Positions 1-6,533 of a DNA stretch of 21,363 nucleotides are shown piece after piece (the stretch's first letter is position 1; each line of letters starts with the position of its first letter). The notes below the pieces were generated by a model that ran no database searches, was not told the DNA's origin, and saw only the letters and a program-made list of their open reading frames with translations. Origin of the DNA: a virus; the IMG/VR virus record IMGVR_UViG_3300034167_000303, positions 1 through 21,363 of that record, one strand, 5' to 3'. The position numbers and the translations under genes were made by a program.

Positions 1-3
1 CGC

Positions 4-432
4 ATGTCACAGGATAATACAGATTTTACCAATGCAACAGTATATTTAGGACTATGTGTTCTAATTGCTGCTGCTAGTACCTTTTCTTATTTCTTTGGAA
101 AGGTTGGTCAGAAAGTCTATATTAAACCTAACCTTACTATAGTTACTGATACTATCTTTGTTGAAGAAAGTAGATGGTACTATGAATCAGATACAGCAAT
201 GAGGGATATTAGAATCTCTCTTTATAAAGAAAAGGGAGGAACTCCTTATGATGTTTTATATCTTGAGCCAGATGATTTTGTAGATCTTAAGCTTAAGGAA
301 GGATATAATATTGTGCATTTTAGAACTTTAGGAAAGTACCCTACAACTCATACAAGATGTAGGGTACTTCAACTAAAGCCTACTAAGATACCACCTCCTA
401 AATTTAGCTTTAAAAGATTATTTGATTACTAA
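4..432 (+). CDS. Small membrane-anchored protein of unknown function
   Basis: 142-residue protein that I do not recognise. A hydrophobic stretch at about residues 12-31 (from TVYLGLCVLI onward) looks like a single N-terminal transmembrane segment or signal anchor. A soluble domain with alternating polar and hydrophobic stretches follows, and the tail is proline- and lysine-rich (IPPPKFSFKR). There is no lipobox and no catalytic motif that I can see. The ATG at 4 is the first in-frame start in the window; an upstream start cannot be excluded because only three bases precede it. Together with the next gene it forms the only plus-strand pair, pointing toward the minus-strand replication block, so it may belong to a different transcriptional module such as the structural or lysis genes. 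That module assignment is inference. Confidence 0.7.
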   Translation: MSQDNTDFTNATVYLGLCVLIAAASTFSYFFGKVGQKVYIKPNLTIVTDTIFVEESRWYYESDTAMRDIRISLYKEKGGTPYDVLYLEPDDFVDLKLKEGYNIVHFRTLGKYPTTHTRCRVLQLKPTKIPPPKFSFKRLFDY

Positions 433-433
433 T

Positions 434-745
434 ATGACTGGCATTGAAACTCTACTAACTATTATGAAAATTATAGTTCCTCTTAGTATAATAGGAATTA
501 CAACCATGATTAGATTTCTTTATGATATTAGAAATAACTCTAAAGAAGTTCAAAGAGAGTTTCATACCTTCAAATTAGATTTTACATCAGAGATTACTTC
601 TCTTAAAAATAAGATTGATATCTTAGATAGTAAGACTAAAGATAGTTACTCTAAGTCTGAGACAGATAATTTGTTCCTAAAGCTTAAGAATGAGTTTTTA
701 GAAAAGATTGTCTTGAAAAGAAGACATGAGGCTAGTGAAGACTAG
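434..745 (+). CDS. Small protein with N-terminal membrane segment and coiled coil
   Basis: 103-residue protein, function unknown. I start it at the ATG at 434, which lies one base after the upstream stop codon (TAATATG); an in-frame TTG at 422 would add four residues. Residues 3-28 are strongly hydrophobic (IVPLSIIGITTMI) and should cross the membrane. Residues about 35-95 are polar and heptad-like (FTSEITSLKNKIDILDSKTKD), suggesting a coiled coil. A short transmembrane helix followed by a coiled coil occurs in some holin-like, spanin-like and other phage envelope proteins, but no family signature is visible, so a lysis role is only a guess. Its TAG stop lies inside a stem-loop shared with the convergent ThyX gene. 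Confidence 0.7.
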   Translation: MTGIETLLTIMKIIVPLSIIGITTMIRFLYDIRNNSKEVQREFHTFKLDFTSEITSLKNKIDILDSKTKDSYSKSETDNLFLKLKNEFLEKIVLKRRHEASED

Positions 746-749
746 CTTC
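728..749. terminator. Stem-loop between convergent genes, probable bidirectional terminator
   Basis: Nine-base-pair stem with one G-U pair: left arm 728-736, GAAG loop 737-740, right arm 741-749. The inner six pairs (GCTAGT/ACTAGC) are perfect. Both convergent genes stop inside it: the plus-strand TAG at 743-745 and the minus-strand ThyX TAG at 734-732. On the minus strand it is followed by a T-rich stretch (TCTTCTTTTC); on the plus strand it is followed only by mixed pyrimidines. The position and symmetry favour termination in both directions. Confidence 0.6.
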
Positions 750-1526
750 TACTATCTCTCTATACTGAGTAAATCCTTTAAAGTTTCTACTATAAGGTTT
801 CCAGCAATATTTAGTATCTTCCATTACTTGCCCACAATGCTCAAATGGTGACATATGTCCAGATTCTAACAATCTGTTATACAACTCTATATCAGCTGTA
901 TGTGAATTATTACTTGTTGACCCTACAGTTGTGTAGGATACTCTGGCACATCTTGCAGTAGCAACTTGTAAATCATCACCAAATGGTATATGCCATTCTC
1001 CAACTTTAAGAATTTTAGGAGTACTATTGCTCATAGCCTCCTTCATTTTTCTTGCTAACTCCTGAATATGAATCTCAGCAGCTTCATGATCTCTAAGTTT
1101 AAAGAAGTTCTCATAATCTGTAGCAGTACAAATAACTGTATGCCACATAAAAGGTTCTAGAAGTCTATTGCATAACTGTTTAGTAATTCCCATTTCATCA
1201 AGATATTTTGCTCTTTTGACAGCATCATTTCTTGCATCTAACCAATCATTTATTCTAGGAGTAATTTCATCCATAGATGTAATATAATCAGTGCCTTGCA
1301 TACCTTTGTGTTGTCTTTGCCAAGCAATAGGAATAAAAGGATTAGTCTCTACACTCTCTACCATCTTAGCAAATGGTATAGCTCTGCTACTAGCTGAGTT
1401 TCTACTAAACATTCTATGAGTATTAAACTCTGCTAGAATTATCCTAGGAAAAGTAAGAAGAAAGGTTGTTAGCCTTTCTCCCCTTATACTTTTACTATCT
1501 GCAATTATTTTAGCTTCAATGCTCAT
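732..1526 (-). CDS. thyX: Flavin-dependent thymidylate synthase ThyX
   Basis: 264 residues from the ATG at 1526; an in-frame TTG at 1532 would add two residues. ThyX converts dUMP to dTMP using FAD, NADPH and methylene-tetrahydrofolate, and is unrelated to ThyA. The ThyX motif is present as HRMFSRNSASSR at residues 37-48, a variant of RHRxxSxNxxSxR. The C-terminal part carries the family pattern SGHMSPFEH and later NFKGFTQYRE, matching the substrate-binding end. Length is usual for phage ThyX. The ATG overlaps the upstream gene's TAA by one base (TAATG), so the two are probably translationally coupled. It is the last gene of the minus-strand block, beside MazG-like and Nmad1-like genes, which fits a role in raising dTTP for phage DNA synthesis. 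Confidence 0.95.
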   Translation of the reverse strand: MSIEAKIIADSKSIRGERLTTFLLTFPRIILAEFNTHRMFSRNSASSRAIPFAKMVESVETNPFIPIAWQRQHKGMQGTDYITSMDEITPRINDWLDARNDAVKRAKYLDEMGITKQLCNRLLEPFMWHTVICTATDYENFFKLRDHEAAEIHIQELARKMKEAMSNSTPKILKVGEWHIPFGDDLQVATARCARVSYTTVGSTSNNSHTADIELYNRLLESGHMSPFEHCGQVMEDTKYCWKPYSRNFKGFTQYREIVEASLH

Positions 1527-1867
1527 TACCAATCTAAATCTAGTTCTTTCTTTCTATCCTTGTAATTGCAGTATGCTAGCTTCATATAGTTAATACCATC
1601 TAAAAAGCTATCATCAATACTCTCATTGTTAGGCCACTTGTTAGTATTAATAAGGTTACTAATTCTAGCAATCTTAAGTAAGGCCATAAACATAGCATAA
1701 TTAGTTGGGTCTGATACATTCAAACCCAACTCCTTAGCAGCAGCAGATACACTTTTAAAGTTATTTAAGACATCTTCTGTAGCATAGTCATGAGCTTTGC
1801 TACTGGAAATGTTTAACAACTTCTTATCAAGTTCTTGATAGATCTTAATTTGCTCTTGCTTAGTCAT
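1526..1867 (-). CDS. DUF1599 / nucleotide-modification-associated domain 1 (Nmad1)-like protein
   Basis: 113-residue all-alpha protein. The pattern K-x-H-D-Y-A at about residues 24-29, then LLKIARISNLI, then a W-PNNESIDDSFLDGINYMKLA segment matches what I know of the DUF1599/Nmad1 family. That family consists of small helical proteins, distantly MazG-like, that are frequent in phages and linked by context to nucleotide or base modification. The ESI-DD-D acidic residues would be candidates for metal binding. It sits between the MazG-like gene, with which it overlaps 8 bases, and ThyX, with which it overlaps 1 base. This supports a role in handling nucleotides. The biochemical activity of the family is not established, so I claim no reaction. 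Confidence 0.65.
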   Translation of the reverse strand: MTKQEQIKIYQELDKKLLNISSSKAHDYATEDVLNNFKSVSAAAKELGLNVSDPTNYAMFMALLKIARISNLINTNKWPNNESIDDSFLDGINYMKLAYCNYKDRKKELDLDW

Positions 1868-2405
1868 TAATAATTTTCTTTTCGTTATCTAGATTTCTAT
1901 TTAAAGCATAGTAGCTACTAAACCCTTCAGGATATCTAGCTTGTAGCTTTTTAATATTGATAGATAAACAATGATCTAGATTAATATCTGTTAGATTCAT
2001 CAAGCAATGAAGATAGTTTGCTAACATAGGTTTAATACTATCCTCATTTAATGGTAGATATGAGAATACATAACTCATGTTATTATAAATACTAGTATCA
2101 TACCAATTAGCATCATCATGAAACTCAGCATTCTCATCAGATATACTTTCTACCATATTACTAAATGATAATCCAGCAAACTCACAGTAGTTAGCAATAT
2201 ACCAAAAGGCATCACCAAACTCCTCAGTCATATGACTCCAATTAACTTCTTTGCCATAAGCTAGATGTTTCTTTAGAATATCAATAATCTCTGCAGTTTC
2301 AGTAATGATACCCATCTCCATGTGTATCCTGTTCTTCTCAGCATCTCCTAAATCTTTACAAGTAAGGGATGCCAACTCTTGATAGTTATTATAATTAATT
2401 TCCAT
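1860..2405 (-). CDS. MazG-like nucleotide pyrophosphohydrolase
   Basis: 181 residues. The core at about residues 28-80 reads MEMGIITETAEIIDILKK then EEFGDAFWYIANYC. This is the MazG pattern E-x2-E (here ETAE) followed by E-E-x2-D, whose acidic residues bind Mg2+. MazG enzymes hydrolyse (d)NTPs to (d)NMPs and pyrophosphate; phage members are proposed to adjust dNTP pools or to remove (p)ppGpp or non-canonical nucleotides. The C-terminal roughly 80 residues show no further motif. Its ATG lies within the end of a 50-residue ORF upstream (11-base overlap), and its end overlaps the Nmad1-like gene by 8 bases, placing it in the nucleotide-metabolism end of the operon. Confidence 0.85.
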   Translation of the reverse strand: MEINYNNYQELASLTCKDLGDAEKNRIHMEMGIITETAEIIDILKKHLAYGKEVNWSHMTEEFGDAFWYIANYCEFAGLSFSNMVESISDENAEFHDDANWYDTSIYNNMSYVFSYLPLNEDSIKPMLANYLHCLMNLTDINLDHCLSINIKKLQARYPEGFSSYYALNRNLDNEKKIIND

Positions 2406-2547
2406 AAATTTTATCTATTGTAGCTGATAGCAATTTAACCTTTTCTAAACCAATCTTTTTAATTAAAGTACTAATATTAATAGTTACCTCATCAAAGTAA
2501 GCCCTTAAGGCCTCTCTTTCTTCTTCTGATAATGTAATCTCTTCCAT
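2395..2547 (-). CDS. Small protein of 50 residues, unknown function
   Basis: This small ORF fills the gap between the HNH endonuclease and the MazG-like gene. It reads MEEITLSEEEREALRAYFDE at its start, then an amphipathic stretch, and ends KIYGN. The composition (acidic N-terminal helix, LIKKIGLEKVKLL in the second half) looks like a genuine two-helix protein rather than a random frame. The ATG at 2547 is preceded by TTAAATAAT, the same A/T leader seen at other starts in this window. The stop at 2395 overlaps the MazG start by 11 bases, as expected for coupled translation. I recognise no family. Confidence 0.6.
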   Translation of the reverse strand: MEEITLSEEEREALRAYFDEVTINISTLIKKIGLEKVKLLSATIDKIYGN

Positions 2548-2552
2548 ATTAT

Positions 2553-3116
2553 TTAATTATTGTTTGCCACTAATTTACACATCTCAATAAAATATTCTTG
2601 TGAATAAACATTTTTCATAATATTTATAGATTTATGAACCCATTGCACATTATCTAATGTATAACCTTTAGTAGAGTCTATTCTATCAAGAGAAGCTGTA
2701 GATTTTTTATTCTCAACAGCAGTGTTTTTAATAGGAAAAGTTAATTCTAATCCTGTTAAAGCACATTTTTTATCTTGTTTTAAGAAAAGTTCCCAAATAT
2801 CTTTTACTGTAATTTCTAATTGTTTTACAATATTGCTTCTTGATTTTCTACCAGAAGCAGCTCTATAAATTACATTATGAAACCAAGAAGCACTTATATC
2901 TCCTGAACCTCCCCACAAAGGACTATTCTTGCCATGTAACCTAAAACATCCACAACTAGAGTTTTCAGATCTTTCCAATGATGTACCTGTTCTTACACAA
3001 GTATTACCACAATCACATACACAATTCCATCTTGAATGTCCTTGTGGAGATTTTTCAGCTTCAGACATTACTAAAAGTTTACCAAATTTTAAGTTGTTTA
3101 AATCATGTTTTTTCAT
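2553..3116 (-). CDS. Free-standing HNH endonuclease with N-terminal zinc-binding domain
   Basis: 187 residues. Residues 6-57 form a Cys-rich domain (LKFGKLLVM, then CVCDCGNTC at 32-40 and SSCGC at 53-57), a zinc-binding module often found in phage homing-type nucleases. The HNH core follows at about 117-170: C118-A-L-T-G, then LDRIDSTKGYTLDN (143-156) and QWVHKSINIMK. The first catalytic His of a classical HNH is not obvious; D144-R-I-D, N156 and H161 are the likely metal and catalytic residues. It nicks or cuts DNA, usually to spread its own gene. It breaks the run between ribonucleotide reductase and MazG and, unlike its neighbours, has its own 49-base upstream gap with a promoter-like sequence. 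This fits a mobile insertion. Confidence 0.85.
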   Translation of the reverse strand: MKKHDLNNLKFGKLLVMSEAEKSPQGHSRWNCVCDCGNTCVRTGTSLERSENSSCGCFRLHGKNSPLWGGSGDISASWFHNVIYRAASGRKSRSNIVKQLEITVKDIWELFLKQDKKCALTGLELTFPIKNTAVENKKSTASLDRIDSTKGYTLDNVQWVHKSINIMKNVYSQEYFIEMCKLVANNN

Positions 3117-3150
3117 TACTTCACATCTATATATACATTATACGTATATA

Positions 3151-3182
3151 CAAATATAAGTAATTTTAAAGTATTGCACAAC
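3151..3182 (-). promoter_or_regulatory. Possible Bacteroidota-type promoter for the HNH gene
   Basis: On the minus strand, TATATTTG (3158-3151) matches the Bacteroidota -7 element TAnnTTTG. GTTG (3182-3179) lies 20 bases upstream in the place of the -33 TTTG, with three of four bases matching. Transcription would start around 3145, leaving a leader of roughly 30 bases before the HNH ATG at 3116. The leader contains the palindrome TATACGTATA. In AT-rich DNA a chance match is possible, but the position in a 49-base gap, the longest purely intergenic gap in the minus-strand block, supports it. Confidence 0.4.
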
Positions 3183-5070
3183 CTTCTGGACCACTACATG
3201 CAACTTCACCCTTCAAATCAGTAACATCATCAAACTCTACAACTTTAGACAAGTCTATAGAATCTAGATGAGATACCATCTCCTCATATACTTCTTTAGT
3301 AATATCTTCAAAAGGTGCTTGGCTATAGCTACCACCATCAAATGGAAGACAGCTTAATCCATTGTAGTACTCTTTATTTTCCCACATCCATTCTCCAACT
3401 ACTTCCCATTCATTTCTTAAAGAACTTCTTTCTCCTAAATTACCATAAACTCTTTCTTTATCAATAGAGATAGTAGCAGATACATTGTGTGTATTATCAC
3501 CTCTAACATGACCATATCTAACCCATCTATTTGAGATAGTCTTAACTCTCTCTAATAGTTCTGCAGCACTCTCATGCCTAGTTACAGCCCCCTCAGGAGC
3601 TTTAATAGGAATCTCTACTACTGCTGAGTTAGGGATTAGCAAGTGATCTTTAATAAGAGCAGGATGATTCTCAGCAAGGTACTTGTAAAGTTCCTCACTC
3701 TTACTCATCTGCATCCTCCTGATGTAATAATCATTATGCCAAGCATGGATACCAGAGCTAGTACCCAAGACACAAGAAGTGGTTCCACTTGGTTTAACGC
3801 AGGTAGTTCTGGCAGCTTTATTAATACCAATAATTTTTGAAATGTATTCATTTGTATCTTTAACTAATTCTACAGCTCCTTCTATATCATACTTAAATAC
3901 TTCCATAGATGCTATACCAGTCATACCTACACCAATAAGTGCATCCTTCTCAGTAGTCTTTTTCCAAATAGGTCTAAGATAATGAAAATCTGTAAATCCT
4001 GCTTGTAAAGTACCAAAGAATGAAGCTACAATTACTCTATTGTGAAAATCATCTTGAGATACAATATCAGATACATTAACCTCACATAGATTGCAGAACT
4101 GGTAAGGTCTTAGTGCAATCTCACAACAAGGATTAGTACCCCAATCAGGATTATTGGTAAAGTAGAAACCTGGTTCTCCACTACCTGAGAGCTCAATCTT
4201 TTTCCATAAGGATAAGAAGAATTCTTTAGTAATCTTATGTCTTACAAGTACAGCTGAGTTATTAGCTCTACCTCTTTGAGGATTACTTTCCCACCAGCTA
4301 CCAAACTTACAAGTAAGCATATCTTCATCATTAGCAGAAAATAAACTTATTAGTGCAGCTCTGCGTATTCCACCTGCTAGAACTGAGTCTGCAATATGGC
4401 ATACAATATCATGCACCTCTAGAGAAGATAGCTTTTCTCCATTACTCTTCCTCTCAAGAATCTGCTCAATCTTAAATAAGCATTCCTTAAGTGGCTCAGG
4501 ACCAGGAGCTTTACCTCCGGCAGTAATTAATCTAGTACCCTTAGCTCTAATATCAGAAAAATCAAATCTAGGTTTAGTACCTCTACCTCCTAGATAAGAA
4601 GCTATAAGATGTTTAATTGCATCAGCCCATCCTTCTATACTATCACCAACAAGATACTTCTGTTCTTTATGAGGTTTTCTAATCTCTGGTAGTTTCTCAA
4701 TATGAGAAAACTGTACACTGTATCCAACTCCAGTGCCACCAAGAAGCAAAAACATTACCTCACCAAAAGCTCTATAGTCATCAATAGGAAGATAGCAACA
4801 GTTGTAAATCCTAGCCTCATTCTTAAGGATAGCATCTCCAGCAAATTGCATTGCTCTCATTGATGGTAAAACTTTCTTATCATATAAGTAGTTAGCATTG
4901 TCCTCAATATCTTTAGATAGCATAGGATACTTATCTTTCATCATGTCTACATACCTGTCTACAATCTCTGAATAAGTTTCCCTCCTATTAAAGAGTGGTT
5001 TAAACTTTGCATACTTATTAAATGTCACAATGTCTGAGAGAATATCCAGACCAATATTACTTTCTGTCAT
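3166..5070 (-). CDS. nrdJ: Adenosylcobalamin-dependent (class II) ribonucleoside-triphosphate reductase
   Basis: 634 residues. Reduces ribonucleotides to deoxyribonucleotides using a cobalamin-derived thiyl radical. Visible landmarks are N90-C91-C92 (the first redox Cys of the pair), NPCCE at 313-317 (radical Cys C315 and catalytic Glu E317), C326 in the QFCNLCEVN segment (the partner redox Cys, spaced 11 residues from C315 as in the Lactobacillus leichmannii enzyme), CVKPSGTTS, and a C-terminal C625-x5-C631 pair that would reload the active site from thioredoxin. It is about 100 residues shorter than the L. leichmannii enzyme (about 739), with most of the shortening between the first Cys and the NPC motif. 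That region holds the allosteric insertion, so regulation may be reduced. Depending on B12 means the phage relies on host cobalamin but needs no oxygen, which suits an anaerobic gut host. Confidence 0.9.
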   Translation of the reverse strand: MTESNIGLDILSDIVTFNKYAKFKPLFNRRETYSEIVDRYVDMMKDKYPMLSKDIEDNANYLYDKKVLPSMRAMQFAGDAILKNEARIYNCCYLPIDDYRAFGEVMFLLLGGTGVGYSVQFSHIEKLPEIRKPHKEQKYLVGDSIEGWADAIKHLIASYLGGRGTKPRFDFSDIRAKGTRLITAGGKAPGPEPLKECLFKIEQILERKSNGEKLSSLEVHDIVCHIADSVLAGGIRRAALISLFSANDEDMLTCKFGSWWESNPQRGRANNSAVLVRHKITKEFFLSLWKKIELSGSGEPGFYFTNNPDWGTNPCCEIALRPYQFCNLCEVNVSDIVSQDDFHNRVIVASFFGTLQAGFTDFHYLRPIWKKTTEKDALIGVGMTGIASMEVFKYDIEGAVELVKDTNEYISKIIGINKAARTTCVKPSGTTSCVLGTSSGIHAWHNDYYIRRMQMSKSEELYKYLAENHPALIKDHLLIPNSAVVEIPIKAPEGAVTRHESAAELLERVKTISNRWVRYGHVRGDNTHNVSATISIDKERVYGNLGERSSLRNEWEVVGEWMWENKEYYNGLSCLPFDGGSYSQAPFEDITKEVYEEMVSHLDSIDLSKVVEFDDVTDLKGEVACSGPEGCAIL

Positions 5071-5077
5071 ACTTCTT

Positions 5078-5299
5078 TTAATTAACTAATTTGTCTATAT
5101 TTAGATTATGCTCCTCAAGAATATTATAAAATTCTTTAGCAATATCTACCTCATCCCAACTACCATGCTTCTCAATACTTCTAATCTTATTAGAAAAAGA
5201 AAATAAAGCTAAAGCCATATCTAGACTTCTAGAGCATCTCTCAAATGCTATTTGGTCATCAACATCTTCTAGATTAAATATCAGCTTTGCTTTCATCAT
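5078..5299 (-). CDS. Small protein of unknown function
   Basis: 73 residues. It begins MMKAKLIFNLEDVDDQIAFE; the second ATG at 5296 is an equally good start. The segment FERCSRSLDMALALFSFSNKIR is a likely amphipathic helix, followed by an acidic C-terminal helix (EEHNLNIDKLV). I have the impression that small proteins of this type sit next to ribonucleotide reductase or thymidylate genes in other phages, but I cannot name a family. It lies 7 bases upstream of the reductase gene and its start is overlapped by a 55-residue ORF, so it is part of the same operon. Confidence 0.7.
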   Translation of the reverse strand: MMKAKLIFNLEDVDDQIAFERCSRSLDMALALFSFSNKIRSIEKHGSWDEVDIAKEFYNILEEHNLNIDKLVN

Positions 5300-5441
5300 T
5301 TTTATTATGGATAATAATTCTATACTCTTTCCATTCTTTTAATAAAGATTGTAGGGAAGTTATTAACTCCCCTACTCCTTCAATATTATAGATGTCAATA
5401 ATCTTTGCTTTGAAATCTATTTTGTAGCATGACTTGCTCAC
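5274..5441 (-). CDS. Small protein of 55 residues with a GTG start
   Basis: The frame between the neighbouring genes is open from a GTG at 5441, which overlaps the upstream gene's TGA (GTGA), to a TAA at 5274. It overlaps the next gene's start by 26 bases. The product begins MSKSCYKIDFKAKIIDIYNI, continues with VGELITSLQSLLKEWKEYRI (a likely amphipathic helix) and ends SKADI, which looks protein-like. Without it the gap of about 140 bases would be the longest untranslated stretch in the block. The codons also form an 11-base-pair hairpin (5351-5375), so the region may act at RNA level as well or instead. Function unknown. Confidence 0.5.
   Translation of the reverse strand: MSKSCYKIDFKAKIIDIYNIEGVGELITSLQSLLKEWKEYRIIIHNKNDESKADI
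5351..5375 (-). repeat. Eleven-base-pair hairpin inside the 55-residue ORF
   Basis: Left arm 5351-5361, three-base loop 5362-5364, right arm 5365-5375, with one G-U pair as read on the minus strand. The minus-strand arm begins GTAGGGGAGTT. It is unusually GC-rich for this DNA. On the minus strand it is followed by AATCTTTATT, not a clear U-tract, so an RNA-processing or translation-control structure is as likely as a weak terminator. Confidence 0.45.
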
Positions 5442-5743
5442 AACCAGAATTTAAGTTTATTGTAAAAAAGTTTCCATCCAGAAGGATTTTCTTCTTTGAT
5501 TTCTTCTTTAACTTCTACCTTATCTTCTGTGATAGTCTTTGCAATATTTTCAAAGTCTTCTTCAATACTCTTAATAAACTTCTTTGTATCCTCAATATAC
5601 TTTGAGTCTACATCAAAGTCAGAACCTGCCAATTGAGTACCATCCTTAACTTCCTCTTTAGGTTGTAAGGATTCCCACTCTTTCTTGGAGATAAATTTGT
5701 TAGTAACCGGATGTCTATAGATCTGCTTCTTGCTCATATACAT
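5438..5743 (-). CDS. Small charged protein of unknown function
   Basis: 101 residues from the ATG at 5743, or 99 from a second ATG at 5737. N-terminal half: KKQIYRHPVTNKFISKKEWE, a basic, possibly nucleic-acid-binding stretch. The middle is acidic and helix-forming (about residues 45-85, rich in E, D and K), with a C-terminal WKLFYNKLKFWL that is aromatic and basic and could be an amphipathic anchor. No known motif. It overlaps the upstream 146-residue gene by 23-29 bases and its own TGA overlaps the next GTG start. Confidence 0.65.
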   Translation of the reverse strand: MYMSKKQIYRHPVTNKFISKKEWESLQPKEEVKDGTQLAGSDFDVDSKYIEDTKKFIKSIEEDFENIAKTITEDKVEVKEEIKEENPSGWKLFYNKLKFWL

Positions 5744-6155
5744 AATACTTTACATTTTCAACAATCAAAGATAAAATATTTCTGTTATCTATAAAATAGT
5801 CTTCGCCATCTTTAACAGAAAGAATTAAAGTATTACCCATTAATTCATCTTTAGAGGCAACTTTACCAGTAATAGATTTTTTATCACTACCAGAGGTATA
5901 TGATAATGTAAAAATACTTTGAGTGCTGTGAAGTAGTCTTACGATTTCTTCAAGACTCTTATGCTCAATATTATAGTATAAATCAGAAGAACTTAGATTA
6001 GAAAGTAAACTTTGATCTATCTCTAGATAAAAAGTCTTTCCTAAACTATCTATGCATTTACCCATCCTAACTCCCTCATTTACCTGCACTTCTACAATCT
6101 TAAAGTCAACCTTAAGTCTGTACCAGCCATTTAAACCTACATCTTGTACTCTCAT
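5715..6155 (-). CDS. Protein of unknown function, probably beta-rich
   Basis: 146 residues. It opens with VGLNGWYRLKVDFKIVEVQV, and beta-strand-like alternation continues through much of the protein (TFYLEIDQ, IFTLSYTSGS, TLILSVKDGEDYFID). There are no cysteines in a metal-binding pattern, no Walker motif and no nuclease signature. The ATG at 6155 overlaps the upstream TGA (ATGA), indicating translational coupling with the zinc-ribbon gene. Function not recognisable from the sequence. Confidence 0.65.
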   Translation of the reverse strand: MRVQDVGLNGWYRLKVDFKIVEVQVNEGVRMGKCIDSLGKTFYLEIDQSLLSNLSSSDLYYNIEHKSLEEIVRLLHSTQSIFTLSYTSGSDKKSITGKVASKDELMGNTLILSVKDGEDYFIDNRNILSLIVENVKYYVYEQEADL

Positions 6156-6316
6156 AACTTACATTTTTTACAATACTGTGATAATAATTTTATTTCTCCT
6201 TTAATAGCTTTAACTTCATCAGGAGTAAATTCTTGTCCTATTTTAATAATAGCCCCACATTTACAACACAGTAATGCACCAAGACCACTATTAAACTTAA
6301 ATATTGCCTTTCCCAT
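6152..6316 (-). CDS. Small zinc-ribbon-like protein
   Basis: 54 residues from the ATG at 6316. The frame stays open further upstream, but that part lies inside the preceding gene; another ATG at 6325 would add MRL. Two Cys pairs are visible, C17-x2-C20 (CCKCG) and C49-x2-C52 (YCKKC), separated by FTPDEVKAIKGEIKLLSQ. This is a four-Cys zinc-binding arrangement. Such miniature ribbons usually bind nucleic acid or act as protein adaptors; nothing allows a more specific call. It overlaps the upstream gene by 20 bases and the downstream gene by 4. Confidence 0.65.
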   Translation of the reverse strand: MGKAIFKFNSGLGALLCCKCGAIIKIGQEFTPDEVKAIKGEIKLLSQYCKKCKL

Positions 6317-6533
6317 AAGTCTCATTATAGTATAGTTCTGCTCTACCCATATTAGGATCAAAGTTAGTACCCATACTATCATAAACAGCCTTAACTATCT
6401 GTTCCTTCTCCATTGTCTTGGCTTGTTCAAGAAGCATTTTATATTGCCAAGGAGGATTTTTTATTGCAAAAAGCCAATCAATGTTAGATACAAGCCAATC
6501 AACTGCTGTTTGTTTTTTAGTCTCCGTACTCAT
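6297..6533 (-). CDS. Small conserved phage protein of unknown function
   Basis: 78 residues. The pattern KQTAVDWLVSNI, then EQAKTMEKEQIVKAVYDS, then AELYYNETYG is one I recognise as a recurring small-protein type in phages of Bacteroidota and other hosts, where similar proteins end in a YYNET-like stretch. No biochemical function is known to me. It is mostly helical and has no cysteines. It overlaps PhoH by 17 bases and the zinc-ribbon gene by 20 bases, so all three are co-transcribed. Confidence 0.7.
   Translation of the reverse strand: MSTETKKQTAVDWLVSNIDWLFAIKNPPWQYKMLLEQAKTMEKEQIVKAVYDSMGTNFDPNMGRAELYYNETYGKGNI

Noticed and set aside
2929-3163. Two plus-strand open frames opposite the HNH gene
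   Set aside because: They lie antisense to a gene with clear zinc-binding and HNH motifs, have no recognisable motif, and their composition is that of a mirrored coding frame.
6317-6382. Longer hydrophobic N-terminus for the zinc-ribbon protein
   Set aside because: These codons lie within the preceding gene, whose frame is clearly coding; the ATG at 6316 gives a compact protein and normal overlap.
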